Assembly: GCA_002839445.1 (NCBI GenBank)
Contig: PGYB01000004.1
Span: 248,001 to 312,000 of the forward strand
Length of the DNA: 64,000 nucleotides
Origin: Candidatus Riflebacteria bacterium HGW-Riflebacteria-1
GTDB taxonomy: Bacteria; Muiribacteriota; Ozemobacteria; Ozemobacterales; Ozemobacteraceae
Reading direction: 5' to 3'
Part shown: one piece after another, positions 23,692 to 30,709 of the stretch
Position numbering within the stretch: the stretch's first letter is position 1
Layout: every line of letters starts with the position of its first letter
Program-made: the position numbers and the translations under genes
The notes under the pieces: generated by a model
What the model was told of the DNA's origin: nothing
What the model saw: only the letters and a program-made list of their open reading frames with translations
Databases searched by the model: none

Positions 23692-24420
23692 CTAAAAGCA
23701 GGTGTGGCTACTTTGGGCCCCGCCAGGATGTTTCCCAAGAACGAGATCAAGAATCCAGGCTAAGCACTCGAAGGTAATGATTAAGCCTTTTTTGACACCT
23801 AAACGAAGCACACCTTTTTCTCCGATAGCGACATTCATCGGGCCAAGTGGAGTATCTAACAAGCCATAAATTGATTTAATGCCGTGGTTCCGAGAATCAA
23901 TGACATTATAATCAGTATAGTTCTCGATACTCCCAGACAAGCGTGCCAACCGAACTTCTTTTTCTTTGGGATTTATCAAGACAATGGATTTCAGTCTCGT
24001 CATTCTATTGCCGGCCTGGAACATTTCGTTATGCTCAAACTTGTGCAAATCAAAATGTGTCCCGCTAAGCGCTGACATTGCCGAGAACAAAAGTCGCCTG
24101 GCGCCTTGATGCCCGAACGCAAACAGCCTGGTGCCATCGGTGATAAATTCACAGCTGCGAATTCGCTTGTGTAAATTCTTCGCCGTGGTGCCATCAACCA
24201 GTTCTTCAATTTCAAACGGTTCGACGAAGCTGTAAAAGCCACGCAGTAGACTGGATTCGCAATCTACATCATGAAAACCCGGAATTTCGGTTTCCAGGTT
24301 AAATTCATCGCCTTTATCTGCAATAAGCGCATGCAATTTGTTCGCTAAGAGCTCACTGCAATCCACAGCAACGGACACGGCCAGGCTCGCGCCAAGAATT
24401 TCTATTTCATTTATCAGCAT
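23692..24420 (-). CDS. phage-end cargo protein of unknown function
   Basis: 242 aa, soluble, start ATG at 24420 with GGAGGCAAAAGT upstream. Contains RSCEFITDGTRLFAFGHQGA and a KGLIITFECLAWILDLVLG stretch near the C-terminus that could be a membrane-facing helix. It is the gene closest to the phage terminus and is read leftward behind an insulating terminator. No family recognised. Confidence 0.6.
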   Translation of the reverse strand: MLINEIEILGASLAVSVAVDCSELLANKLHALIADKGDEFNLETEIPGFHDVDCESSLLRGFYSFVEPFEIEELVDGTTAKNLHKRIRSCEFITDGTRLFAFGHQGARRLLFSAMSALSGTHFDLHKFEHNEMFQAGNRMTRLKSIVLINPKEKEVRLARLSGSIENYTDYNVIDSRNHGIKSIYGLLDTPLGPMNVAIGEKGVLRLGVKKGLIITFECLAWILDLVLGKHPGGAQSSHTCF

Positions 24421-24494
24421 ACTTTTGCCTCCTTATGATTTTGCTATCGCAAGCATAGGCTGACCATGTATAGATAAATAGACGAAATCCTTCT

Positions 24495-24534
24495 CAAATA
24501 AAAAATCCCCCGGCGCGGATCGGCGACCAGGGGA
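24495..24534 (-). terminator. insulating terminator inside the phage end
   Basis: Minus strand: TCCCC...GGGGGA GC-rich stem (24506-24534) followed by TTTTTTATTT. It would stop transcription entering the prophage from the host side before the 242-aa gene. Confidence 0.7.
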
Positions 24535-24552
24535 GCGAAAATTTTCAAGATT

Positions 24553-24707
24553 TATAGTCAAACCATGTGTCCAATTTTGGACAGGTTTTAGTCAAACCAT
24601 CTGTCTCGTGGTGTTTTTGGGAAATCATTCACTGGCCCGCGTCGTTTCAACACTTCCCACCTTGTCCCGCAACTTCCCACTTTAGTCAATCCATGTGTCC
24701 CCTCACA
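24553..24707 (-). repeat. phage left end (attL) with three transposase-binding sites
   Basis: Three direct copies of TWTAGTCAAACCATGTGTCC at 24553-24572 (L3), 24587-24606 (L2) and 24681-24700 (L1). L1 is 7 bp from the proposed terminus TGTGAGGGG; L2 and L3 begin about 100 and 135 bp inside, 14 bp apart. Mu attL has the same order: one site at the tip, a gap of roughly 80 bp, then two close sites. The terminus is set by the TG rule and could be off by 2 bp. Confidence 0.85.
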
Positions 24708-24734
24708 CTAACGCTGCATTTGCTAAAAATTTTG

Positions 24735-24763
24735 TTGCAAATATTATTCGATTTTGCTATCAT
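24735..24763 (+). promoter_or_regulatory. promoter of tRNA-Leu
   Basis: TTGCAA, 17-bp spacer, TATCAT with a preceding TGC (extended -10). Predicted start about 24770, 8 bp before the tRNA. The phage end is only 28 bp upstream of the -35. Confidence 0.75.
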
Positions 24764-24777
24764 GCAAAGACAAACCC

Positions 24778-24861
24778 GCTCGGGTGGTGAAATTGGCAGA
24801 CACGCAAGATTCAGGTTCTTGTGCCCGCAAGGGTGTAGGGGTTCAAGTCCCCTCTCGAGCA
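24778..24861 (+). tRNA. tRNA-Leu (anticodon CAG)
   Basis: Acceptor GCTCGGG pairs with CTCGAGC (one G-U); D-arm TGGTGAAATTGGCAGACACG; anticodon stem CAAGA/TCTTG with loop TTCAGGT, anticodon CAG; a long variable arm TGCCCGCAAGGGTGT as in class II tRNAs; T-arm AGGGGTTCAAGTCCCCT. Only CC of the CCA end follows the discriminator A, so CCA is added after transcription. Confidence 0.97.
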
Positions 24862-24865
24862 CCGT

Positions 24866-24892
24866 AAAGCCCGCTTAACAGCGGGCTTTTTT
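24866..24892 (+). terminator. terminator after tRNA-Leu
   Basis: 10-bp stem AAAGCCCGCT with TAAC loop followed by T6. Confidence 0.9.
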
Positions 24893-24979
24893 GCTGTTGC
24901 GGCATTTTGCGGATATAAGCCTGAAGTCGTCGTTGAATATTGTTGAATAAGCATTCCGGTATTTTTCAACCCGAAAATG

Positions 24980-25008
24980 CTGACAAGCTTAGGGTTCTAA
25001 GATAAAAT
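24980..25008 (+). promoter_or_regulatory. promoter of the ATPase/DUF4276 pair
   Basis: CTGACA, 17-bp spacer, TAAAAT, 30 bp before the ATG at 25039 which has GAAGGAGA. Confidence 0.6.
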
Positions 25009-25038
25009 AGCTGAAAGTGATTGTTCGAAGGAGATAGT

Positions 25039-26115
25039 ATGAACCCGAAACAGATTTCGCGCATTGTTATACGCGGGTTCAAGTCTATTCGCGAATGTGA
25101 TCTTGAACTTGGCGATCTGAATGTAATCATTGGCGCCAACGGCGCCGGCAAGTCTAATTTCATCAGCTTTTTCCGCATGATTCAGCAGATGCTTGAGCAA
25201 AAACTGCAGCTGTTTGTGACGCAACAGGGTGGGCCGGACTCCATTCTACATTTTGGCAGAAAGACCACCAGGGAAACCTCTTTTAAACTTTTCTTCGGCG
25301 CCAATGTCTATTCAGCAGTATTACACCCGACACAGGATAACCGGCTGACTTTCGAGCAGGAAAAGCTGGCTTTGCCGAATCAATGGCAGGATGCTTCCGG
25401 GCATGCGGAAAGCCATTTTAATGTGCTTGCAAAGACGGGTGGCGGTTTGTATTCAGATTTTACCGTTATGCGAAACTGGCAGGTCTACCATTTTCACGAT
25501 ACCGGTGAAACCGCACTGGTAAAGCAGATGCATGGCCTGAACGTCAATGACTATCTTCGTCCGGACGGGCGCAATCTTGCTGCTTTTCTTTATCTTCTGC
25601 GGGAAAAATATAATGATCACTATCAGCGAATTGTAAAGACCATAAGACTGGTGGCGCCATTTTTTGATGACTTTGCTCTGCGCCCCAATCCGAACAATGA
25701 AAACATGATCGAGCTTGAATGGCGCCACAAGGGCGAAGATGTTCCGTTTAAGGCTTTTATGCTGTCTGATGGAACCTTGCGTTTTATCTGTCTCGCAACT
25801 GTATTGTTGCAGCCAGAAAAACTGCAACCAGAGACAATCATCATTGATGAGCCAGAACTCGGCCTGCACCCCTTCGCAGTCGGCATTTTTGCGGGTATGG
25901 CCCGGTCTGTATCAAAGAATCGCCAGATAATTCTTGCAACTCAATCGCCAGACCTGGTAAACGAATTTGCGCCTGAAAACATAGTTGTGGCCGATCGCCA
26001 GGACAATGCAACTTCGTTTAAACGCCTTGATGTAGCTAAACTCGAGGGCTGGCTGAAAGAATATTCTCTGGGCGAGCTATGGACTAAAAACCTTTTTGGT
26101 GGAGGGCCAGACTGA
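25039..26115 (+). CDS. OLD-like AAA ATPase (AAA_21), putative defence protein
   Basis: 358 aa from the ATG at 25039. ABC-type ATPase related to RecF/OLD: Walker A GANGAGKS (residues 32-39), signature MLSDGTLR, Walker B IIIDEPELGLHP, and an H-loop-like ATQSPDLVN. There is no C-terminal nuclease in this protein; the partner downstream, overlapping by TGATG, would provide it. Pairs of an AAA_21 ATPase with a DUF4276 (TOPRIM-like) protein resemble two-gene phage-defence systems. The operon sits beside the prophage junction and the partner carries a stop codon. Confidence 0.85.
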   Translation: MNPKQISRIVIRGFKSIRECDLELGDLNVIIGANGAGKSNFISFFRMIQQMLEQKLQLFVTQQGGPDSILHFGRKTTRETSFKLFFGANVYSAVLHPTQDNRLTFEQEKLALPNQWQDASGHAESHFNVLAKTGGGLYSDFTVMRNWQVYHFHDTGETALVKQMHGLNVNDYLRPDGRNLAAFLYLLREKYNDHYQRIVKTIRLVAPFFDDFALRPNPNNENMIELEWRHKGEDVPFKAFMLSDGTLRFICLATVLLQPEKLQPETIIIDEPELGLHPFAVGIFAGMARSVSKNRQIILATQSPDLVNEFAPENIVVADRQDNATSFKRLDVAKLEGWLKEYSLGELWTKNLFGGGPD

Positions 26116-26765
26116 TGACTCGCGTAAATGTACTTTGCGAAGGCAAGACAGAACGACTTTTTGTCAGAGAGGTTCTTGCGCCTTAATTCCAGCAATCGGG
26201 AATTTATCTGATCCCTTTTGAATTGCGTACCAGCAAGAGCCACAGGGGCGGCGTATCAACATACGGAAAGATCAGGTTTCAGGTCAGACAAATCTGTAAA
26301 GAAGATTCTTCAGCCTGGGTTACAACCCTGATCGATTTTTATGGGCTGCCAGGTGATTTTCCGGGGTTGTCAGAAGATGCAGAAAGTATCAGGCTTTGTC
26401 TAATGGCAGAACAAGAGTTTCAGAAGGATATCGGCCAGCAGAATTTTATTGCGCATCTGGTTCTGCACGAATTTGAAGCCCTTCTCTTCAGTAACCCGGA
26501 GGCTTTTGGCGAATGGTTTGACGTCGTTGAAGTAAATGAGATCAAATCGATTCGCTCTGATTGTGTTACGCCCGAAGAAATTAATGATGGCCGGGAAACT
26601 GCGCCATCAAAACGATTGCTGAAAATTTGCAAAAATTATGATAAGGCTTTGCATGGTTCACAGATAGCGCAAAAGATAGGTCTTGATCATATTCGTAGCG
26701 AATGCCCGCATTTTAATACCTGGTTGTGTCGCATTGAAGCTCTGGGCGCAGGTAATAGACCATAA
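26115..26765 (+). pseudogene. DUF4276 (TOPRIM-like) partner with in-frame stop codon
   Basis: Starts ATG at 26115 overlapping the ATPase stop. It reads MTRVNVLCEGKTERLFVREV-LAP and then TAA at 26184-26186. Without a frame change it continues FQQSGIYLIPFELRTSKSHR...GGVSTYGK and on through HLVLHEFEALLFSNPEAF to 26765. The N-terminal EGKTE and later parts are the DUF4276 pattern. One nonsense change thus splits an otherwise intact 216-codon gene. A restart at 26223 would lack the acidic EGxTE motif. The system is probably inactive unless the stop is read through. Confidence 0.8.
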
Positions 26766-26911
26766 AGGTTATCGAAGGCCTTGGCAAGGCTTTGCTCTCG
26801 GCGGTGGGAGGCGATAATGCCTCGCCAAACCGCTCGCCGAAAATGGTTTCGTCAATGAAATTTGGCCTTTTGCCTGGATATGCGATTTAAATTTCTGAAC
26901 AAAACAGAACC

Positions 26912-26944
26912 GGGCAAGTCAACGGGCAAGTCAACGGGCAAGTC
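26912..26944. repeat. 12-bp tandem repeat, nearly three copies
   Basis: GGGCAAGTCAAC at 26912 and 26924 and a partial third copy to 26944, in the gap between the DUF4276 gene and the radical SAM gene (convergent ends). The rest of this 210-bp gap shows nothing coding. Confidence 0.8.
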
Positions 26945-26975
26945 ACATCAATGGTTTTCTGCCGTGAAATTTCGG

Positions 26976-28118
26976 TCAGTTGCCCTGTGCCATCTGGGCG
27001 CAGCAGCTTTTTGATTCGCGGGCTGGCATCTTGAAGCTTTTGATTGCCGGTTGCGTGAATACCGGATCTGGTGAGTTGAGGGCGCCGCCGACGATGTGGG
27101 CGGCCTCGCGGCAGCCGCCGTCGCAATTGAGCATGTGCTGGCAGCTTTTGCACATTGTCGGCAGATACTCACGTGTCTTGAAGGTCTGCCAGTATTCTGA
27201 GGCGATGGCGAGTTCAAGATCACGGTAATTGCCGAGATTAACCGGTGAATGGTTGCACGGCCTGACGCTGCCGTCGGGGGCGACGGCAAAAAAATCAACG
27301 CCGCCGGCGCACTGGGTTCCGACGGTCAACATGTTGAATTTTTCGTTGCACAGACAGAGCGGTAGCTCGGTGCCAACGGTGCCGTAGCGGTTGGCCGTGG
27401 TGCAGACCTCGTCGGCGATTTTCAGCATCATTTTTATCTGCTCAGCTGAAAGGCAGAGTTCCTGATGAATGGTGCCGCGGCCGCCAGGAAGAAAGCGGTT
27501 GAGCAACAGCTGATCCGCTCCGGCGAGAAAACCGGCCGAAATATTCTCGAACAGTTCGGGCAGATTGCGGCTGGTGACGCAGATGCTGACGACAACCGGC
27601 ACTTTGTGCTGCGCCAGCATGGTTATGGTGCGCAGCGCTTCGGCAGCATTGCCGCCGCCGGTGAGTTCAGAATAGGATTTCAGGCCGGGCAGACTGACGA
27701 CCACGGCATCAACCTTGTCTTTGAGGCGCGCCGTGTGTTCGCTGGTGACCAGGCGGCCGTTGGTGATGATGGTCAGTTCAAGCGGCTTTTCATGGTAACC
27801 GCAGACGCGGCCGTCAGCGCCGAAATCTGGGTGTCGCGCTGTGCGGTTTTTAACGTAATCTATGAGTTCAAAAAGGTCGGGGCGCAAAAAAGGCTCGCCG
27901 CCAGTAAACGCGAAGCCGTGAACCCCTTTGCCGATCATAAAATCAATGCATGATTTCCAGTCAGAGGCGCTCATTTCGTTGCTGCAGTTGAATTTGCCGG
28001 TATTGGGAGAGTCGGCATCCCATGGGGTTGAGCAGAATACGCAGCGATGGTTGCAGGCGCTGGTGAGTTCGAGAACGGCGGTTTTGGGAACGGTTACATC
28101 TGGGAAAATTCGTTTCAT
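26976..28118 (-). CDS. radical SAM/SPASM enzyme, putative maturase
   Basis: 380 aa. Radical SAM motif CNHRCVFC (C22, C26, C29) binds the 4Fe-4S cluster for S-adenosylmethionine cleavage; TGGEPFLRPD is the SAM-contact strand. The C-terminus has the SPASM Cys set: CLCNEKF, TQCAGG, RPCNHS, then MCKSCQHMLNCDGGCREA, for one or two extra clusters. Such enzymes modify peptides (sactionine, thioether, quinone-type) or act as sulfatase maturases. It ends a three-gene operon and overlaps the preceding gene by ATGA, so the two Cys-rich exported proteins are its likely substrates or partners. The chemistry is not known. Confidence 0.9.
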   Translation of the reverse strand: MKRIFPDVTVPKTAVLELTSACNHRCVFCSTPWDADSPNTGKFNCSNEMSASDWKSCIDFMIGKGVHGFAFTGGEPFLRPDLFELIDYVKNRTARHPDFGADGRVCGYHEKPLELTIITNGRLVTSEHTARLKDKVDAVVVSLPGLKSYSELTGGGNAAEALRTITMLAQHKVPVVVSICVTSRNLPELFENISAGFLAGADQLLLNRFLPGGRGTIHQELCLSAEQIKMMLKIADEVCTTANRYGTVGTELPLCLCNEKFNMLTVGTQCAGGVDFFAVAPDGSVRPCNHSPVNLGNYRDLELAIASEYWQTFKTREYLPTMCKSCQHMLNCDGGCREAAHIVGGALNSPDPVFTQPAIKSFKMPARESKSCCAQMAQGN

Positions 28119-28801
28119 GGCTGTTTCTCGTAGCTGAGTTGAAGCTTTTCAATACATTTCGGGCAGAAAGTGCAGCCAGAGACGAATTCGACCATGGCTT
28201 TGACCTTGTCCGGGTTCTGGAGCGGACCGTTCCCCGGGCCGTCATTGATGACCGTGACCGGGTAATCGAGGAAAAGCCAGCCGAGCTGGTCGAGGTCGTT
28301 GCTGTTGCTGGTTTTCCAGGTGAAGCTGGTGCTGCATATTCCACATTCGCTGGTAAAAACCAGGGCAGCCCGTTCGCTTTTGCTGCATTTGCTGCAAAGG
28401 GCGGTTTCATCAAGAGCTATTTTTACCGGGAGGTTTGGCAACGAGCGGCGCACACTGGCGATCTGGCGCACCATCTCACCAGCCGCACTGCTATACTGAT
28501 GCGTTGTGTTGTTGCCGCATCCGGGGCAGGTATAGTCGACTGTAGCCGGTGGCATGGCCATTTTGTAGCACATGGCCGAATGAAACTCGATCTTCTCGGG
28601 TTCATTTTTCATGCTTTTCAGGGCGTCGATGAGCTTTTGGCGGCCCAGTGCGCGGTCGCCTGACACCCCGACAGCTTCGCCGCTGCTGGCAGTATCATCG
28701 CAGGAAGCGCCGCTTGCCTGTTCCCCGGCGATTGCCGGGCTGTTACTTACCGCCATCAGGGTTGCCATGGCGACACCGGCCAGTTTGCTGGTCTTTTTCA
28801 T
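28115..28801 (-). CDS. exported Cys-rich protein with FHSAMCYxMAMPPA motif (paralogue B)
   Basis: 228 aa with a signal peptide (KKTSKLAGVAMATLMAVSNS, cleavage near AIAGE). The mature part has IEFHSAMCYKMAMPPA, then CPGCG, LCSKCS, CGICSTSFTW and a final FCPKCIEKL: four CxxC-type pairs in all. It is about as long as paralogue A and shares its motif order. Met and Cys clusters suggest metal binding or modification by the radical SAM enzyme that overlaps its stop. GAGGAGAGAAC ribosome site. No family recognised. Confidence 0.75.
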   Translation of the reverse strand: MKKTSKLAGVAMATLMAVSNSPAIAGEQASGASCDDTASSGEAVGVSGDRALGRQKLIDALKSMKNEPEKIEFHSAMCYKMAMPPATVDYTCPGCGNNTTHQYSSAAGEMVRQIASVRRSLPNLPVKIALDETALCSKCSKSERAALVFTSECGICSTSFTWKTSNSNDLDQLGWLFLDYPVTVINDGPGNGPLQNPDKVKAMVEFVSGCTFCPKCIEKLQLSYEKQP

Positions 28802-28814
28802 AGTTCTCTCCTCG

Positions 28815-29471
28815 TTACTTCAGCCCGTGTTTTTCGCGGCAGGCCTGACAGAGCAGTCGATTCGACAGGTATTCAGAAAGTTTTTCAGGCGCGATTTTCT
28901 GCTCGCCAATGTGCCCCTGATCGACCTCAGTCACCGGAAAGCCCGTAAAGAGAAGTGGTAACTGTTCGAGCTCTTTTATTGTGTTGGCTGTCCAGTTGAA
29001 AGACTGCCCACAATCGATGCAACTGGCATTGAACTTGAGTTCTGGCTGGTCGTCTGAATCGTTGCTGCATTTGCTGCAGAAATCGGAAAAATCAACTGCA
29101 GTTTTTGCTTTAATCTGGCCAAGAGAGCGGCTCAGGTAGGCTACCCGGTTGGCGACCTCGCCCTGATAAGATTGGGTGTGGTATTGCGTCTCAGTGCCAC
29201 ATGTCGGGCATGAGAAAGTTGTGTAAGCGGGTGGCATTGCCATGTCGTAGCACATGGCGCTGTGAAATTTTACTGTCGTGGGATCTTTTTTTATTGCCTG
29301 CAGCGACTCAATGATGGTCAGCTTGTTGATCTCTGCCGCAACCGCATTTTTTTCTGTTGGAGTTGTATCATTTGTAACCTCTCTGGCCGGTTCAGGCTGG
29401 TTGGTGGTCTGCGCGTGGGCGCTGGTCGAGCCGGCCAGGGCGAGGGCGAGCAACAGGGCTTTCTTTTTCAT
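28815..29471 (-). CDS. exported Cys-rich protein with FHSAMCYxMAMPPA motif (paralogue A)
   Basis: 218 aa from the ATG at 29471 (AAGAGGTGTTTCG upstream); the frame is open further but without a ribosome site. Signal peptide KKKALLLALALAGSTSAHA-Q. Mature part: VKFHSAMCYDMAMPPA, CPTCG, FCSKCS, CIDCGQSFNW and LLCQACREKHG. Nearly all Cys positions line up with paralogue B, including the spacing between the first motif and CPxCG. First gene of the operon. Upstream, CTACAG..GTCGTGAC occurs twice (29527 and 29556) and may be a regulatory site. Function unknown. Confidence 0.75.
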   Translation of the reverse strand: MKKKALLLALALAGSTSAHAQTTNQPEPAREVTNDTTPTEKNAVAAEINKLTIIESLQAIKKDPTTVKFHSAMCYDMAMPPAYTTFSCPTCGTETQYHTQSYQGEVANRVAYLSRSLGQIKAKTAVDFSDFCSKCSNDSDDQPELKFNASCIDCGQSFNWTANTIKELEQLPLLFTGFPVTEVDQGHIGEQKIAPEKLSEYLSNRLLCQACREKHGLK

Positions 29472-30005
29472 CGAAACACCTCTTTTTTGCTGGATAAATG
29501 ATACGAGAAAACATTTCACGGACATACTACAGCCAGTCGTGACACACAATAAACGCTACAGGTCGTGACTAAATGATCATTTTTGCGTTTTTTCGCGCGA
29601 AGTGGAATTAAAGCAATAATTATGCCAGCCGGCAAAAGCCTTCGCTGATAAGGTTTTTGCTCAAAACAACCATGCCGGTTGCTGATTTGTTTGCAGCCAG
29701 CTGATGAAAATGCAGCTAAGGACATTCGAATTAAAAGTAAAGATGAAAAACGCCTGGTCGAGCTAATTGGCACTGTTGATTCCAATACCATCGCTGAGGC
29801 TCTGAAGGCTACATTAATCGTCGTTGGCTATTGACGTATTTCTTGTGTGTATTCATGGTTTGAACCCCATACATTATGTTATGCAAGTTTGTTCCCCAGA
29901 TCACCGAACGACGTGAAAAGACCAGATAGGTAAGTACTCTAATATGCGGGTTGAGGGGCTTTGCAAAATATCTGGTTCAGGCTTGCAATTTCAGTGATAT
30001 CCGGT
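29472..30005. other. intergenic stretch with a possible gene fragment
   Basis: Divergent gap between the Cys-rich operon and the TetR gene. On the plus strand 29703-29834 reads DENAAKDIRIKSKDEKRL then VELIGTVDSNTIAEALKATL and a stop, which looks like a protein C-terminus but lacks a start; perhaps a relic. The repeated CTACAG..GTCGTGAC sequence lies at the left. Otherwise nothing recognisable. Confidence 0.4.
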
Positions 30006-30039
30006 TATATTAAAAATGAACATTTAATTCATTTTTAAT
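29983..30039 (+). promoter_or_regulatory. TetR-gene promoter with palindromic operator
   Basis: TTGCAA (29983), 17-bp spacer, TATATT (30006). Overlapping the start is a perfect inverted repeat with 12-bp arms, ATTAAAAATGAA and TTCATTTTTAAT (30009-30039), ending at the ATG. The right half recurs before the next gene at 30688, so the regulator probably controls itself and that gene. Confidence 0.75.
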
Positions 30040-30651
30040 ATGCAGACTTTAAAAAAATCGGTAAGACATTCTATCGAGAAAACAGCATTGAAGCTGTTCG
30101 CTGCCAGTGGTTATGAGAATACCACCATGGCGGAAGTTGCCGCTGCGGCCGGCATCTCTACTGGCAACATCTACCGCTACCACGCGAACAAGGAAGAGCT
30201 TCTTTACGCGATCATTCCGGAGTCTTTCGTCGAGATTTGTCTGCAGACAATCAGAAGCAAGGTTGCTCTGATCGAGGGCATGAGCTCGCGGCAGGTGGCC
30301 GGTTCAAAAGAGCTCAGGCTTGGTAATGAAAGACTGCTGAAGTTTCTTTTTGCCCACCGCAGCAAGATTCTGGTACTGATGCGCGGTTGTGCTGGCACTC
30401 GTCTGACGGATTTTCGCAATGTTGTCAGGCAGACGGTTATTGACAGCGTTTTTGAGCACTTTGCCAGTCTGGCAAAGTCGTCGTTAAGTCGCAAAAAACT
30501 GCCAGACCGGATTCTGCTCGCAGTGATTTACGATAATCTGATCTGCGCCGCAACCAGCATTCTTGGAGCGGATGCTACTGAAAAATGTCTCAGAGAGGCC
30601 TTTAAAGGGCTTCTTGCTTATCACCTGAATGGCATGGCAGCATTATGCTGA
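30040..30651 (+). CDS. TetR-family transcriptional regulator
   Basis: 203 aa. N-terminal TetR domain: IEKTALKLFAASGYENTTMA, AAAGISTGNIYRYHANKEEL (helix-turn-helix, about residues 31-50). The C-terminal ligand domain has no recognisable specificity. No good ribosome site; the ATG lies directly at the end of the operator. It is followed 58 bp later by the flavoprotein gene on the same strand, which has a partial operator, so a redox or drug-linked response is likely. Confidence 0.92.
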   Translation: MQTLKKSVRHSIEKTALKLFAASGYENTTMAEVAAAAGISTGNIYRYHANKEELLYAIIPESFVEICLQTIRSKVALIEGMSSRQVAGSKELRLGNERLLKFLFAHRSKILVLMRGCAGTRLTDFRNVVRQTVIDSVFEHFASLAKSSLSRKKLPDRILLAVIYDNLICAATSILGADATEKCLREAFKGLLAYHLNGMAALC

Positions 30652-30675
30652 TTTTTTTTGCCCGGATAATCTTTA

Positions 30676-30700
30676 GTGAATGTTATATTCATTTTTAAAT
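30676..30700 (+). promoter_or_regulatory. second TetR-type operator
   Basis: TGAAT-GTTAT-ATTCATTTTTAA shares 12 bases (ATTCATTTTTAA) with the right arm of the operator at 30009-30039. It lies just before the ribosome site GGAGG of the flavoprotein gene. Confidence 0.6.
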
Positions 30701-30709
30701 GGAGGTTTT

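Larger units (their letters stand above)
1..24707 (-). mobile_element. Mu-like transposable prophage, left part (right end outside window)
   Basis: Gene order on the minus strand follows phage Mu: repressor (divergent), Ner-like regulator, transposase A, ATPase B, Gam, GemA, Mor, endolysin, gp25 to gp27-like genes, terminase, portal, gpF, gpG, protease, capsid. The proposed terminus at 24707 reads TGTGAGGGG going inward and is followed by three 20-bp sites spaced as in Mu attL. No integrase is seen; transposition by a DD35E enzyme fits. The prophage continues past position 1 into tail genes. The 5-bp target duplication cannot be tested because the other end is missing. Confidence 0.93.

Noticed and set aside
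26184..26186. Recoding of TAA as sense in this organism
   Set aside because: TAA ends many intact genes here, for example the capsid and HU genes, so the stop in the DUF4276 gene is a real nonsense codon or an error.
29516..29791. 91-codon minus-strand frame upstream of the Cys-rich operon
   Set aside because: No ribosome site and it runs antisense to a more protein-like plus-strand fragment.
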